From assembly GCA_029204225.1 (NCBI GenBank), contig CM055092.1:87825666-87889665 (forward strand): a DNA stretch of 64,000 bases. Reading direction: 5' to 3'. Origin of the DNA: Diphasiastrum complanatum (Eukaryota; Streptophyta; Lycopodiopsida; Lycopodiales; Lycopodiaceae). Below, one piece after another: positions 14,583 to 24,814 of this stretch (positions are counted from its first letter, which is position 1; every line of letters starts with the position of its first letter). The position numbers and the translations under genes are program-made. The notes below the pieces were generated by a model that ran no database searches, had not been told where the DNA came from, and saw only the letters and a program-made list of their open reading frames with translations.

Positions 14583-15060
14583 TATAAAGGTCGCCTAGTG
14601 AAGATCTAATTAAATCATGTTGCATGCAACCAAAAGGACACCTCTGGAGCAAAAACCACCCAACCAACAGGAAATGGCTATTCAATACCCTAACCACTTC
14701 ACCCCCATGCCATGGTGAATGAATGCAAGAGAGGAGGGGCTCCTGGCTGCAAGGATCAGAAAATCCAATGGGCGAATTTCCACTAGTATATATTCTCTCA
14801 CATGAGGAGAGAATATTCCTCTTAGGGTCCCCATGCAACCTAGAATAGCAATTGACCTCCTATCCTTGCATTATAGCAGTCAAACACCACACAAGTCCTC
14901 CTATGTCCAAATATAGGTCTGGGCCCTCATATGATTATTAATTACTTTATCGACCAAGCCCGGAATGATGAGGCATAACTAATAACCACATACATTGGAG
15001 TGACCGGCTATCCATGTGAAGAATTATTCCGAATCCCTCATACGGGACATGGACATAACA
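14583..15060 (-). repeat. 5' LTR of noncoding LTR element K
   Basis: On the minus strand it begins TGTTATGTCCATGTCCCG at 15060 and ends next to the primer-binding site. It matches 7492-7932. Its outer 46 bases are absent from the left copy. Confidence 0.8.
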
Positions 15061-15219
15061 CTTTGTTACTTTTCAACAAGTTGAAAGTTCATTATATGCA
15101 TTGATCCACACTAATTAGAAATCAATCAACCATAACTACAATAGCACACTAGATTCATAGTGGGGTTAATCAGCCTACATTCTACACACATTTAGTAAAG
15201 GATTACAACACATCTCCTT

Positions 15220-15231
15220 ATTCTGATACCA
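15220..15231 (-). other. Second primer-binding-site-like sequence
   Basis: The minus strand reads TGGTATCAGAAT, directly preceded by ..CCTGAACA, which looks like an LTR end. An LTR of a further minus-strand element may therefore start at 15232 and run rightward. No partner copy is in the window. Confidence 0.4.
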
Positions 15232-15245
15232 TGTTCAGGGGTAGA

Positions 15246-15284
15246 TCCTTCTACTATCATGATTGCTATCATGTTGTAGAAGGA
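15246..15284. repeat. Inverted repeat (hairpin)
   Basis: TCCTTCTAC pairs with GTAGAAGGA, and inside it CATGAT pairs with ATCATG, around a short loop. It lies 15 bases inside the putative LTR that starts at 15232. Confidence 0.6.
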
Positions 15285-15440
15285 CGAACACTCATGAAAA
15301 GAGAACACAAAAACTCTACTATTGCACAAGCAAATTACATAATCAGTGAGATGAACCAATGTAGGAGAGAAGAGGTTCTATTATGCCACCTCACATTTTG
15401 GCCTTCTACACTTAAGAAGAGTTGGACTCCTATATAGAAA

Positions 15441-17949
15441 TCACATGAGACACATAAGCCTATTTTTATTCAGAATACAAAGTGCAAGTGCAAGTACAAG
15501 TACACTAAAAAATGATAGGTATTGCACTAAATTAGCCAACATGTGCCATACATTGCACATTGATAGATACAACATATTATGAACACATGTAAATAGCATA
15601 TCATCTATCGATGTGGCTCTAAGCTGGTGACTTTGCAAAGCTATACTAGATTTCAATATGGATTTGAAGATCAACTCTCCAAAATGGCTTCAAGTAGAAG
15701 AAAAGAGTTGATGGTAGTCGTGAATCATGCATAACACATACCAAATGCTACCACATTTTTACTCACATTGTTAGCACTTGAAACTAATTCTAGGTCACAT
15801 GCACAAACATATGTCCCCATTGGCTTCAATACATTTCTATCAGCATATTGAGTTTCTCTCATTTTTTTGGAGGTGAAGGGAGACCAAGTCATGATAACGA
15901 ACAAAGCTAATCAAATGAATTCCCTTATTCCTCATGGAAAAAATAACAAAAAGTTTGCATTTCATCACCTTAGCTTGTCATAACAAAACTAGAACACATA
16001 GCTAATGGGCATAAAGTGCCACTAAAGATGAAAGTAAATAGCACAACAACTTGGTCATATTATTGATCATATATCTCATTTCACATCAATGATCATCCCG
16101 AGCTTGTGTTGATACGCCATGTGCAAATGTTGTGACACGTGTGAGACAAATGTACTCAACTACATCTGACTCACCAATATCAATAAGTGTGTCTAATTTT
16201 GCCAAGTATTTGCATCATATCCTTGTATTATGTCAACCTCTAAGCTTTTCAATCTTTGCATTTCAATTGCAAATCTCTGACGCTCATCCTTGTACTATGT
16301 TTCTCAGCTGCAAGTCTATGTATTTCTTTTGCAAGTTTGTCTCTCTCTCCTCAACCCAGGCACACATTAATTTAGGCTAATGAATGAGAATTGTTGTATA
16401 TCAAGATTTAGCAATCAAACAAGTAGCTGTAAAATAATAGTGTCATGACCTAGTCAAAGTCATTGAACAGACTTTGTTTTCTAGATCCATTACTTGCTAT
16501 AAAATCATGAATACATCCATCCACTTGAAAGAGTTCATGAACAAGATATGCAAAATTGTGGACAAAAACTCTAAAAAGGTGAAATCTTGGTCTTCCTAAC
16601 TTCCAGATATTTATTTGTGAGATGGAATATATTCAAACTCACAAAAGCCTGGAAATAACATACATGCAATAATATAAAAAAAAGTCAAAGGATCTATTAT
16701 GAAACAATAATATATATTTCAAAGAACAAAAATCTGCCAGTCAACACTTCTTATATATCATCAATAGCCAAGAATAAGTTGCTATCAAAATTTCAAAAGA
16801 ATCCACATTTTCTAGATGTCATGAGAGCCATTAATTGCAATAGAAGTGACTCACGGTGGTAAGACCAAAAACGGAAAAGATAAAACAAAAAATCCAAAAA
16901 ATTGATGAAAAAGATGGACTCATAAGAGTTGGGGCCCTCAATTTACTGGCAAAATAAACCTAAATAGTGGATGCATAGTATCTTGACTTTAAAAAGTTGA
17001 GTATACAAAGTTACAAACCATGAAGTGCATCATAAATTCTCCTATAGCATGAAATGTGGTGATATACAAATCTCTAAAAGAACAGACAGAGATGTATGAA
17101 AAAGATTAAAAGTCATATTGTAGGGAAGACAATTCTTATGAATCACCCAAAAAGGACAAAAAATACAAAAGTGACACAAGTTTCAAAAATCAGTAAAAGT
17201 GGGACTTCTGGTGCCATACCTTCTGCTACTGAAAAACACAAAATCAGCAGATAGGAATCCAATGATCCAATCCAATTGGAAACTAATAAAAACTAATTTC
17301 TATAGAGAAAACTACATCAAAAACAAAAAAATAAATTTTCTCCCCATTATAATTTGAATGTAGGCTAAATTGATCAAAGACACTCCTATACTATGAAATT
17401 ACTTTTCATTTATCATAATGAGGCTCACTGGCCTATTTCTAATGTTTAGGGCCCCACAATCCTTGAATTAATACTGGAGGGCCAATAATGACCATATCAA
17501 GTAAGCAAAAGGCAAGTGATGCCAAATAGAGGGCCAACTGCCCAGAAAATAATGTTTGCTATAAATCTCAGTATGTCAGGTCTAAACAGGAGAGATTCCT
17601 CAAAACTCGGATCTCCTCAGGCCAATGATTAAAGTCAAAGAGATTCCTCAAAAATCTCCTGTTTAATCAACATTCCTGAAATATCATTCACCTTTTTAGA
17701 GGGACCTTATCCTCAAAGAACAATAAGCAATTGGGTATAAAGATGGGAAACTGAGAAGTGATGAGCTTTCCAAAGCGGGTCTAATATTATCTTAAACTTC
17801 TTCACAATGGCATTTTGATGAGGTTGTAGCTTTAATATTAATGAGCCAAAAACCCAGGTTTCTTGGGTCTGCTAATATCTGGAAGGGTCATACCGTATAT
17901 GAATACTCCTTTGAGTGTTCTGTCCATGCAAAAAACTCCTCTCAATACA
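15441..17949. other. Anonymous AT-rich region downstream of the PPR gene
   Basis: About 2.5 kb with no credible coding frame, LTR pair or tandem repeat that I could see. The part nearest 17949 is the 3' flank of the PPR gene and probably holds its 3' UTR. No DYW or E+ domain coding was found in any frame of the first 300 bases after the stop. Confidence 0.5.
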
Positions 17950-20900
17950 CTATGACATACAAATAGTCTCAGAGATTCTTTTCATTCCTGCTATGGCCAT
18001 TTGTCTTTCTACCTCTGCCACCTCATTCCACCTGCCAGCAAAAGCATAAACTTTTGACATCAACAAATATGCAGCAGCGTTAGTCGGATTCAACTTCAAG
18101 ACAGACTCAAATGCTCCTTGGGCTATTTCCAAATTGCCATGTATTTGGCAAGCACCAAGTACCGACATCCAAATTGCAGGATCAGGTCTAAATGGCATAC
18201 TTTCAATAAAGGCCACTGCTTTATTCAGTTCACCGGCACGACTCAGAAGGTCAACCACACAGGCATAATGCTGCATGTTTGGGACAATTTCAAAGTCCTT
18301 CACCATAGCCTCGAAAATGGACATCCCCTCATTTAGGAGGCTCGTGTGGCTACAGGCAGAAATCAAAGAAACAAATGTGACTTCATTAGGCTTTATTCCT
18401 TTATCTTGCATTGTATCAAATAGTTTTAAGGCCTCCTTAGCAAGACCATGCTGCGCATATCCTGCAATCATTGCATTCCATGCAACCAAATCATTCCCAG
18501 AGATTTTGTTAAATACTTCATATGCTTTGGCTGAATTCCCACATTTTGAATACATGTCAATTAAAGAAGTGCAAAGAGACAGATCCAGATCAAGTCCTGA
18601 TTTGATGAGTTGCTCATGGACAGCCTCACCCTGACTTATGGCAGTAATGCTGCCACATGCTTTCAAAATGTTTATGAATGTGACCCGGTTTGGCACAACC
18701 CTTTCCTCCTCCATCTTGTGAAAAAGTTCAAGGGCTGAGTGATTCAGTCCATGTTGGGCATAGCTTGAGATCATTGCATTCCATGTTGCAATGTTTTTCC
18801 CAGGCAACTTGTTGAAGACTTGTTGTGCCTTGTCCAAATCCCCACAAGTAGAATACATGTCAATGAGGGCGCTACCAACACTGAAATCTAATTCTAAGCC
18901 CACGTCACTGATCTGCGCATGAATTAGCTTGCCATAGCTTATGTCTGATCTAGTTCCACATGCTTTCAGGACACTCACAAACGTCACACGATCTGGCATC
19001 ATGCCTGCCTGTTGCATTTGCCCAAAAAGCTGAAGGGCTCGCTCACCTTGGTCATGCCGGACAAACCCTGCAATCATTGCATTCCAGGACACTACATCCT
19101 TTCCAGCCATCTCGTCAAAAATTTCGCATGCTGCAACTAAGCTTCCACATTTTGCATACATATCTATAAGACTGCTTGCAATGCAAATGTCTGCTGCCAG
19201 CCCCTTTTGTTTGAGCAAGGCATGAATCTGCTTGCCTTCATCTAGAGCCCCCGTACTCGCACATGCTTTCAGGATGCTGATGAACGTGGTTGCATCTGGC
19301 TCAACTCCTTCTTGATGCATTATTTCTAAAAACTTCATGGCTTGGGAAGCAAGTCCATGCTGCAGAAATCCTGTGACAATCGTGTTCCAAGACACTACAT
19401 TTCTTTTCTTCAGTGCATTGAATGCTTTCTCTGCTTCATCTAAGTTCCCACATTTGATGTACATGTCAACAAGGGCACTCCCAACAAACACATCAGATGT
19501 AAGTTCACTCTTGGTTATCTGCGCGTGAATTTTCTTACCTTCAGACAAAGAACCTAGATTGCCACAAGCTTTAAGGATGTTCACAAATGTAAAACCGTCC
19601 GGCGTCACACCTTCTTGTTGCATTATTTCGTATAGCTCAATAGCTTGCTCACCCAGACAAGGATGGGCGTATCCACCCAGCATAGCATTCCAGGTAACCA
19701 AGCTTTTTTCTGTTAGCTTTTCAAAGACCTGCCTTGCCTCATCCGGGTTTCCACACTTGACATACATGTCAATGAGGGCACTTGCAATATGCTGATTAAA
19801 TTCCACATCACTATTTAGAATCTGAGCATGTATCAGCCTACCCTCATCTATTGCCGACACCATACCACAAACTTTCAGCATGCTTACAAACATCACAGTA
19901 TCTGGCTTTATGCCATCCTGCTGCAACTGTTTCAGGAGTTGAAAAGCTTCTTGACCGCGGCCATTCTGGACATATCCTGCAATCATTGCTTTCCACAGGC
20001 TCAGGGTTCTTACTCTTAACAGCCCACATAAGTTTTTTGCATCATCCAATCTCCCACATTTGGCATGCATTTCAGCAAGACAGTTCCCAATTGAAGGCTC
20101 GGACTCGAGACCCAGCTTGGCAATCTGAGCATGGATAAGCAATCCTTCATCTATGGCTGCCAGATTGCCACAAGCTTTCAAGATATTGAGAAATGTAACA
20201 GTATCTGGTTTGCACCCTTCAAGTTGCATTTCCTTAAATAACCGAAGAGCTTTGTGACTCAGTCCATTTTGAATATATCCTGAAAGTAATGTATTCCACA
20301 TAACCACATCCTTTCTGGGCAATTTTTCAAACACTTGGCGTGCATCGTCTAAGCCACCACATTTGGCATACATGTTAACAAGAGAGCTTCCAACAAAAGC
20401 ATCTAATTCCAGTCCACTTTCGATGATCTCAGCGTGAATGGACTTACCCTGAGCTAAATTGCCCGTGCTACTGCATGCCTTCAGGATACTAGTGAAGGTG
20501 ACTCTATCCGGCTTTGTTTGCTCTTGTTGCATTTTCTTAAAAGCTTCAAAAGCCGGCTGGATAAGTCCATCCTGTGCATATCCAGCAATCAATGCATTCC
20601 AAGACACAATGTCTTTTTCAGGCAGGACTTGAAAGACTTGAACTGCCTCGTCTAACCTTTGGCATTTCACATACATATTTATGAGGGTGTTACCAACAGA
20701 GAGATTATTTTGATATCCTTGCTCAATTATGTGGGCATGAATCAACCTCCCCTGTGTCAGGTCTGTTGTCTTTGCACAACCCATGAGCACAGCATTGTAG
20801 ACATAATCATTTGGCTTCACATTTGTTCTTTGCATTTCCTGATATAACTTGATTGCCTGCTTGGGCTGTCCAAGCTTGGCATGAGCAGAAATCATTGCAG

Positions 20901-21255
20901 CCCATGAGTAGGTATCAGGATCACGAATGTTTCCAAAAGCTTGCCTTGCTCCATTTAGATCGCCACAGGCTGAGCATAGGCGAATTAGATGATTGCCCAA
21001 CAGTACATTTGAACCAAGCCCACTGCTCACCATATAAGAATGGATCCATCTGCCTGCTTCTAGATTTTTCTGTTTCACACAAATCTGAAGAAGACGTGCC
21101 AAAATGCTAATGGGTAATTTAAGGCCTGCCTGTTGCATCAATTCTACATCGTGAATTGCTTCCTGCAGTCTTCCCTCCTCACAAAATCTGGTGACACTCC
21201 CAATGAAACCACCATGTCTCCCTTTTGCTTCCAACCTGAAAGATCCAAGCCTCAT
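17950..21255 (-). CDS. PLS-class pentatricopeptide repeat protein ending after the E2 motif
   Basis: Predicted 1,101-residue RNA-binding protein of the plant organelle RNA-editing/processing family. After a short basic N-terminus (MRLGSFRLEAKGRHGGF), residues 18-1028 hold ten P-L-S triplets, about 30 motifs, in strict alternation: P motifs of the WNAMIAGYAQ type, L motifs of the FVSILKACG type and S motifs of the VGSALIDMYAKCG type. E1 (WMSVLGACQIHGNLE..) covers about 1029-1062 and E2 (YLLMSKVYAFAGRWNEVAEVE..) about 1063-1094. The stop comes seven residues later, before any PGCSWIE (E+) or DYW cytidine-deaminase sequence. An in-frame TGA lies just upstream, and the first ATG after it is at 21255. 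A TTG ten codons earlier is not a plausible plant start. The frame is uninterrupted, so the gene is likely functional. Organellar targeting is expected for the family, but the short N-terminus is not a clear transit peptide. Confidence 0.93.
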   Translation of the reverse strand: MRLGSFRLEAKGRHGGFIGSVTRFCEEGRLQEAIHDVELMQQAGLKLPISILARLLQICVKQKNLEAGRWIHSYMVSSGLGSNVLLGNHLIRLCSACGDLNGARQAFGNIRDPDTYSWAAMISAHAKLGQPKQAIKLYQEMQRTNVKPNDYVYNAVLMGCAKTTDLTQGRLIHAHIIEQGYQNNLSVGNTLINMYVKCQRLDEAVQVFQVLPEKDIVSWNALIAGYAQDGLIQPAFEAFKKMQQEQTKPDRVTFTSILKACSSTGNLAQGKSIHAEIIESGLELDAFVGSSLVNMYAKCGGLDDARQVFEKLPRKDVVMWNTLLSGYIQNGLSHKALRLFKEMQLEGCKPDTVTFLNILKACGNLAAIDEGLLIHAQIAKLGLESEPSIGNCLAEMHAKCGRLDDAKNLCGLLRVRTLSLWKAMIAGYVQNGRGQEAFQLLKQLQQDGIKPDTVMFVSMLKVCGMVSAIDEGRLIHAQILNSDVEFNQHIASALIDMYVKCGNPDEARQVFEKLTEKSLVTWNAMLGGYAHPCLGEQAIELYEIMQQEGVTPDGFTFVNILKACGNLGSLSEGKKIHAQITKSELTSDVFVGSALVDMYIKCGNLDEAEKAFNALKKRNVVSWNTIVTGFLQHGLASQAMKFLEIMHQEGVEPDATTFISILKACASTGALDEGKQIHALLKQKGLAADICIASSLIDMYAKCGSLVAACEIFDEMAGKDVVSWNAMIAGFVRHDQGERALQLFGQMQQAGMMPDRVTFVSVLKACGTRSDISYGKLIHAQISDVGLELDFSVGSALIDMYSTCGDLDKAQQVFNKLPGKNIATWNAMISSYAQHGLNHSALELFHKMEEERVVPNRVTFINILKACGSITAISQGEAVHEQLIKSGLDLDLSLCTSLIDMYSKCGNSAKAYEVFNKISGNDLVAWNAMIAGYAQHGLAKEALKLFDTMQDKGIKPNEVTFVSLISACSHTSLLNEGMSIFEAMVKDFEIVPNMQHYACVVDLLSRAGELNKAVAFIESMPFRPDPAIWMSVLGACQIHGNLEIAQGAFESVLKLNPTNAAAYLLMSKVYAFAGRWNEVAEVERQMAIAGMKRISETICMS

Positions 21256-21259
21256 TCCT

Positions 21260-21598
21260 TCAGCAATAAGGATGAGAGCAATCAAAGCAGCTGCTGGTCA
21301 ATGCTCCAAAAGGCTGCACATAACAGAGAAGACTAATCAAAGTCTTACATTTAGATATAAAGGGAGAAACCTGACATGATTTCCAAATATTTCTCGGGAA
21401 ACCCATTTCTTTGTTATCCCATTGAAACTGACTTGATGCTCTTTTGGATTGATGGGATTTCCTTCTCCAGAATAATGGTGCCTTAAGATCCGATTGAGGT
21501 TCGAAAATGTCCGAATCTTCTAAAGAAACCACATCAGTTAGCTCAGAAGCAACAAGGAGGAGTGAGTGGCACAACAGCAAGCGAGAAGCACTGATCAT
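21260..21598 (-). CDS. 112-codon ORF immediately upstream of the PPR start
   Basis: An ATG-initiated frame (MISASRLLLCHSLLLVASEL..) that stops with TGA only four bases before the PPR ATG, in the +1 frame relative to it. The first 20 residues are hydrophobic with Ser/Arg and no acid before residue 19, compatible with an organelle presequence. It may be a long upstream ORF in the 5' leader, or the true N-terminus of the PPR protein split off by a one-base indel or an unrecognised small intron. No repeat motif is visible in it. Whether it is translated is unknown. Confidence 0.35.
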   Translation of the reverse strand: MISASRLLLCHSLLLVASELTDVVSLEDSDIFEPQSDLKAPLFWRRKSHQSKRASSQFQWDNKEMGFPRNIWKSCQVSPFISKCKTLISLLCYVQPFGALTSSCFDCSHPYC

Positions 21599-21791
21599 CT
21601 TTGTTGTTGTTGTTGCAATGGGATAGAGCTAAAACAAAAATGTAAAAGACACTAAACCCTAAAGTGGAGAATTAGCATAGAATATAAGATATACTAAATC
21701 ATTAAATAGGAGAGAAATACCAAAGAATGTAATACATACTAAACCCTAAAATGAAGAAGAAATAGCAAAAATTGTAACACAAATCAAACCC

Positions 21792-21837
21792 CATAATGGG
21801 GGATAAATATCAATCATAATGGGGGATAAATATCAAT
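21792..21837. repeat. Perfect 23-bp tandem duplication
   Basis: CATAATGGGGGATAAATATC AAT occurs twice back to back (21792-21814 and 21815-21837). It lies in the upstream flank of the PPR gene. Confidence 0.9.
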
Positions 21838-21848
21838 GAGATTACTAC

Positions 21849-21952
21849 TAGGGAGAGAATGAATGTGTGCACTCCTTGGAGATGATTATTGAGTTTTGAT
21901 TAGGGAGAGAATGAATGTGTACACTCTTGGATACGATTCTTGAGTTTTGATT
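21849..21952. repeat. 52-bp tandem duplication
   Basis: The unit starting TAGGGAGAGAATGAATGTGT at 21849 recurs at 21901 with a few differences. Both units end in TTGAGTTTTGAT. Confidence 0.88.
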
Positions 21953-22223
21953 GGTTTATGTATGTCTCAAGTTTTTTTAATCATACCATTGTCCTCATTG
22001 ACTTGTTAAGATGGTTGAGTTGCAACATGACACATGGCTAATAATTTCATAAGCAAACAGTCATAATTTAATTTGCTTACAAAGTTTTGTGTAGAAAAAT
22101 GTGTTTGGAAATGGTTTGGGAACGTAGTCAATTGCTAAGTTACTAGGAATGGATATATGAATCGAAATTTGGATTGAAACTCGAAAATTGTGAGAGAAAT
22201 AGCTACATAGTGACCATGACCAA

Positions 22224-22324
<101 letters not shown>

Positions 22325-22377
22325 GCCTAGTTGAGATGTGCCACATTGCCCTCGATCACTAGCAAGTGCAAGAGGTC

Positions 22378-22381
<4 letters not shown>

Positions 22382-22471
<90 letters not shown>
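22382..22471. repeat. (GA)n microsatellite, about 90 bp
   Basis: Pure GA dinucleotides, 61 bases downstream of the compound array. The right edge abuts what appears to be LTR sequence of the next Copia. Confidence 0.97.
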
Positions 22472-22473
<2 letters not shown>

Positions 22474-22899
22474 ATTTTAGAATCTTAGCAATTGTCTTGA
22501 ATCTGTTAGTAGGATCACGCGCTTATCAGCGCAATTGTATTGTGGTCTGATCGTTGTATTTACAACTTTAATATACAGATTCGCTATTGTTCTACACCTT
22601 TGCATTCTTGTTGAATGATAACTCTCGTTCCTCTCACACAAACGCTGTTAAGAAGAGAATTGTATGGCTGTCTCTGACGCCTGAATTAATTCCACATTCT
22701 TCTCATATCAGGTTATTAGTATGAGAGGATTGCATGGCTCTCTCAGACGCCTAATTCCTTTTGCAATCTCTCTTTCACGACAGTCTATGACTCCTACACT
22801 GATAATTTGATTCCACACACAAAGAACTGCTCATAACTCCATTCGCTAAATAATCCACGGTCCTGGTTATAACAATTTCATTGTTTTTCTTCCAATAGA
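22472..22899 (+). repeat. Probable 5' LTR of plus-strand Copia G (partial)
   Basis: This sequence runs directly into a primer-binding site at 22902 and a Copia gag start at 23063, so it must be LTR. The left boundary is not visible because there is no partner, and it may have been lost at the (GA)n array. GAGAGGATTGCATGGCT/AGAGAATTGTATGGCT are imperfect repeats about 70 bases apart. Confidence 0.55.
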
Positions 22900-22901
22900 A
22901 G

Positions 22902-22913
22902 TGGTATCAGAGC
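22902..22913 (+). other. tRNA primer-binding site of Copia G, with a second copy nearby
   Basis: TGGTATCAGAGC at 22902 follows CCAATAGAAG. A near copy, CCCATAGAAG then TGGTATTAGAGC, starts 64 bases further on at about 22956-22977. This is a local duplication of the LTR end plus binding site. Confidence 0.8.
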
Positions 22914-23062
22914 TGATATCTAATTCGGCCCATAGAGTGATATCAGTGTCTGCTCCCATAGAAGTGGTATTAGAGCATAGGTTCATTGGATTACTAGAGT
23001 CTAGGATTTATTCCAACTCTATAGAGCTGTTCTTTTTGTTTGTGTTTCATCTCTGCTACTCA

Positions 23063-23366
23063 ATGGCTATGGAAGGTTCAACCTAATAGATCCGCTTGAT
23101 CAACAAATTCAACGGAGATGACTTTCACATGTGGAAGTTCAAGATGAGGATGATCATGATCGAGAAAGAGTTGTGGGAGTACGTAAATGGTTCAATACCC
23201 AAGTCGGTAGAACCTGAATTGCTTCCAACATGGGAAGCAAAGGATGGCAAAGCACTCGCCATTGTATCCCTGAATCTGAAGGACACTCAGATTGCTCACA
23301 TGTCAAACAACACCACCTCCAAAGAAGCGTGGGATATCCTTACAAGCATCTACGAGACTTCAGAGT
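23063..23366 (+). pseudogene. Copia G gag, N-terminal fragment
   Basis: ATG at 23063 opens MAMEGST, followed by TAA TAG in frame, then IRLINKFNGDDFHMWKFKMR, LWEYVNG and HMSNNTTSKEAWDILTSIYE, the classic Copia gag N-terminal pattern (DUF4219/UBN2 type). It ends abruptly in ETSE where the LTR of noncoding element M begins at about 23367, so it is interrupted by insertion as well as by stops. No downstream half was found beyond 24235. Confidence 0.85.
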
Positions 23367-23835
23367 TAGAAATCAGAGTTAATCTGATATACATTTTATG
23401 TAAGCTCTAAATGTGATATTGTAATTAGTGTACAATTAATTACATTTGCTGTATTCAATTGTGTTCGGGACGTGGCCCGTTAGGATATATTGATCGGGCA
23501 CTGATCCCGTAGATGGCTACTTGGGTTAGCCAGGTAGCCACACGTAGGAAAAATTATCCTGTACAAAGTTATATATAGTACTTGCTATACTCAGGGGCAT
23601 GTCTTGAGTTTGTAGGTCGAATTTGGCCATATTGGGCCCAACCTTAGTTTGACAGGTGGTAGGCCAATTTTAGGACACCTGCCTTTTCATGCAGTTTGTG
23701 AATACTCTATATGTACAGTGTTTCTTTGTAATCTATTAGCTTTTGTTGTGCCATCTTTGAGAGCTTGCGAGGAGTGGCTCTTGTAATTGTGTGATGTGAT
23801 CTGCATACTGCACTAGATTCTATCAAAATTTCAAC
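23367..23835 (+). repeat. 5' LTR of noncoding element M (plus copy)
   Basis: TAGAAATCAGAG..AAAATTTCAA. It matches the reverse complement of 7935-8399 and is followed by a primer-binding site, which identifies it as the 5' LTR. It is inserted into Copia G gag. Confidence 0.82.
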
Positions 23836-23836
23836 T

Positions 23837-23848
23837 TGGTATCAGAGC
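23837..23848 (+). other. tRNA primer-binding site of element M
   Basis: TGGTATCAGAGC two bases after the LTR end, the initiator-Met tRNA complement. Confidence 0.88.
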
Positions 23849-24235
23849 ATCCAAGTGGTGCAGGTATGCACGATCTAGTGGAGCTATGGGCTAGCTTGGA
23901 TGTGATGGGCTACATTTGCCATTTGGGTATCGCAGGGCCAAATTCGAGGCAATTTTTGGATGGTGAAACTTGTTACAGGACGACACAATGAGGCATTATC
24001 GCTTCGGAATCATTATTGCTTAATTCTGATAGGGTAACAAGGTGTTTGAAGCGGTAAATGCAGTATGGGGGCAAATGGTAGCGGAATTGTATGGAGAAAG
24101 CTAGTTTTGGCGACGAAAGTGCAGTTTGGCGGCGTGACTACTTATCATTGGCGACAATTTTGAGAGGGCAAGCAATCACACGTGAGAGGTTGGCATGGTA
24201 TGCCGGTTACAGGTGAAAAATTCTTGTGATCAGGT
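23849..24235 (+). mobile_element. 5' internal segment of noncoding element M (truncated)
   Basis: From 23902 it matches the reverse complement of 11433-11767. Similarity ends at GATCAGGT near 24235, so this copy keeps only its 5' end. No coding frame is present here either, in agreement with the minus copy. Confidence 0.72.
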
Positions 24236-24814
24236 AAAAACATACAAGATAAATGTGCAATAATGAGGTAAGTTTGTAAACATCAAGTGTGGTGAAAGAT
24301 AGATACATAAAACTCACCGAAGGACCAACTTCGGGTCGCACAAACAATGAATCTCTCTCAATCTGCTCGTACATGCGAACATGCGATATGATAATATGTC
24401 ACTCTTGTCACAATGCATATTTGCATCGTGTATGTGGGCATGCTATTCTCTGGTTTAGCTAGGCCTCTGATCCAATTTGTGATGGTCCAGCCTCATATGA
24501 AGAAGAAGAATGTGAACTTGCCATTTGCATCAGTCCACCTTGCCAAATCTAAACCAATAGTTCATAAACAAATTAGAGAGAAAGAAACGATTGCCAAATT
24601 GAAGACACATATATAACCACTAAGATTGTACATTTCACTAGCTAGGATCTTGTTCCAATGTTATCAATTGATTCATCAATATACATCACATAACCCAAAA
24701 ATATCATTTCTTTGGTTTGTACTTTAAACCTGAAAAAAAATCATTACCAAATCATTGCCTAATTAAATGGATACATATGGATAATATTATACATTTTGCT
24801 AACTTGTACTTTCA
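24236..24814. other. Spacer without a recognised feature
   Basis: AT-rich DNA between truncated element M and the telomere-like block. No supported gene or repeat. Confidence 0.4.

Noticed and set aside
17600-17949. Possible E+ or DYW domain downstream of the PPR stop
   Set aside because: All minus-strand frames after the stop were read by eye; no PGCSWIE-like, HxE or DYW tail was found.
18118-20138. Plus-strand ORFs inside the PPR gene
   Set aside because: They are antisense shadows of the long coding frame with no motif of their own.
21256-21285. Ten-codon N-terminal extension of the PPR frame
   Set aside because: It would need TTG as start; the first ATG after the in-frame upstream stop is at 21255.
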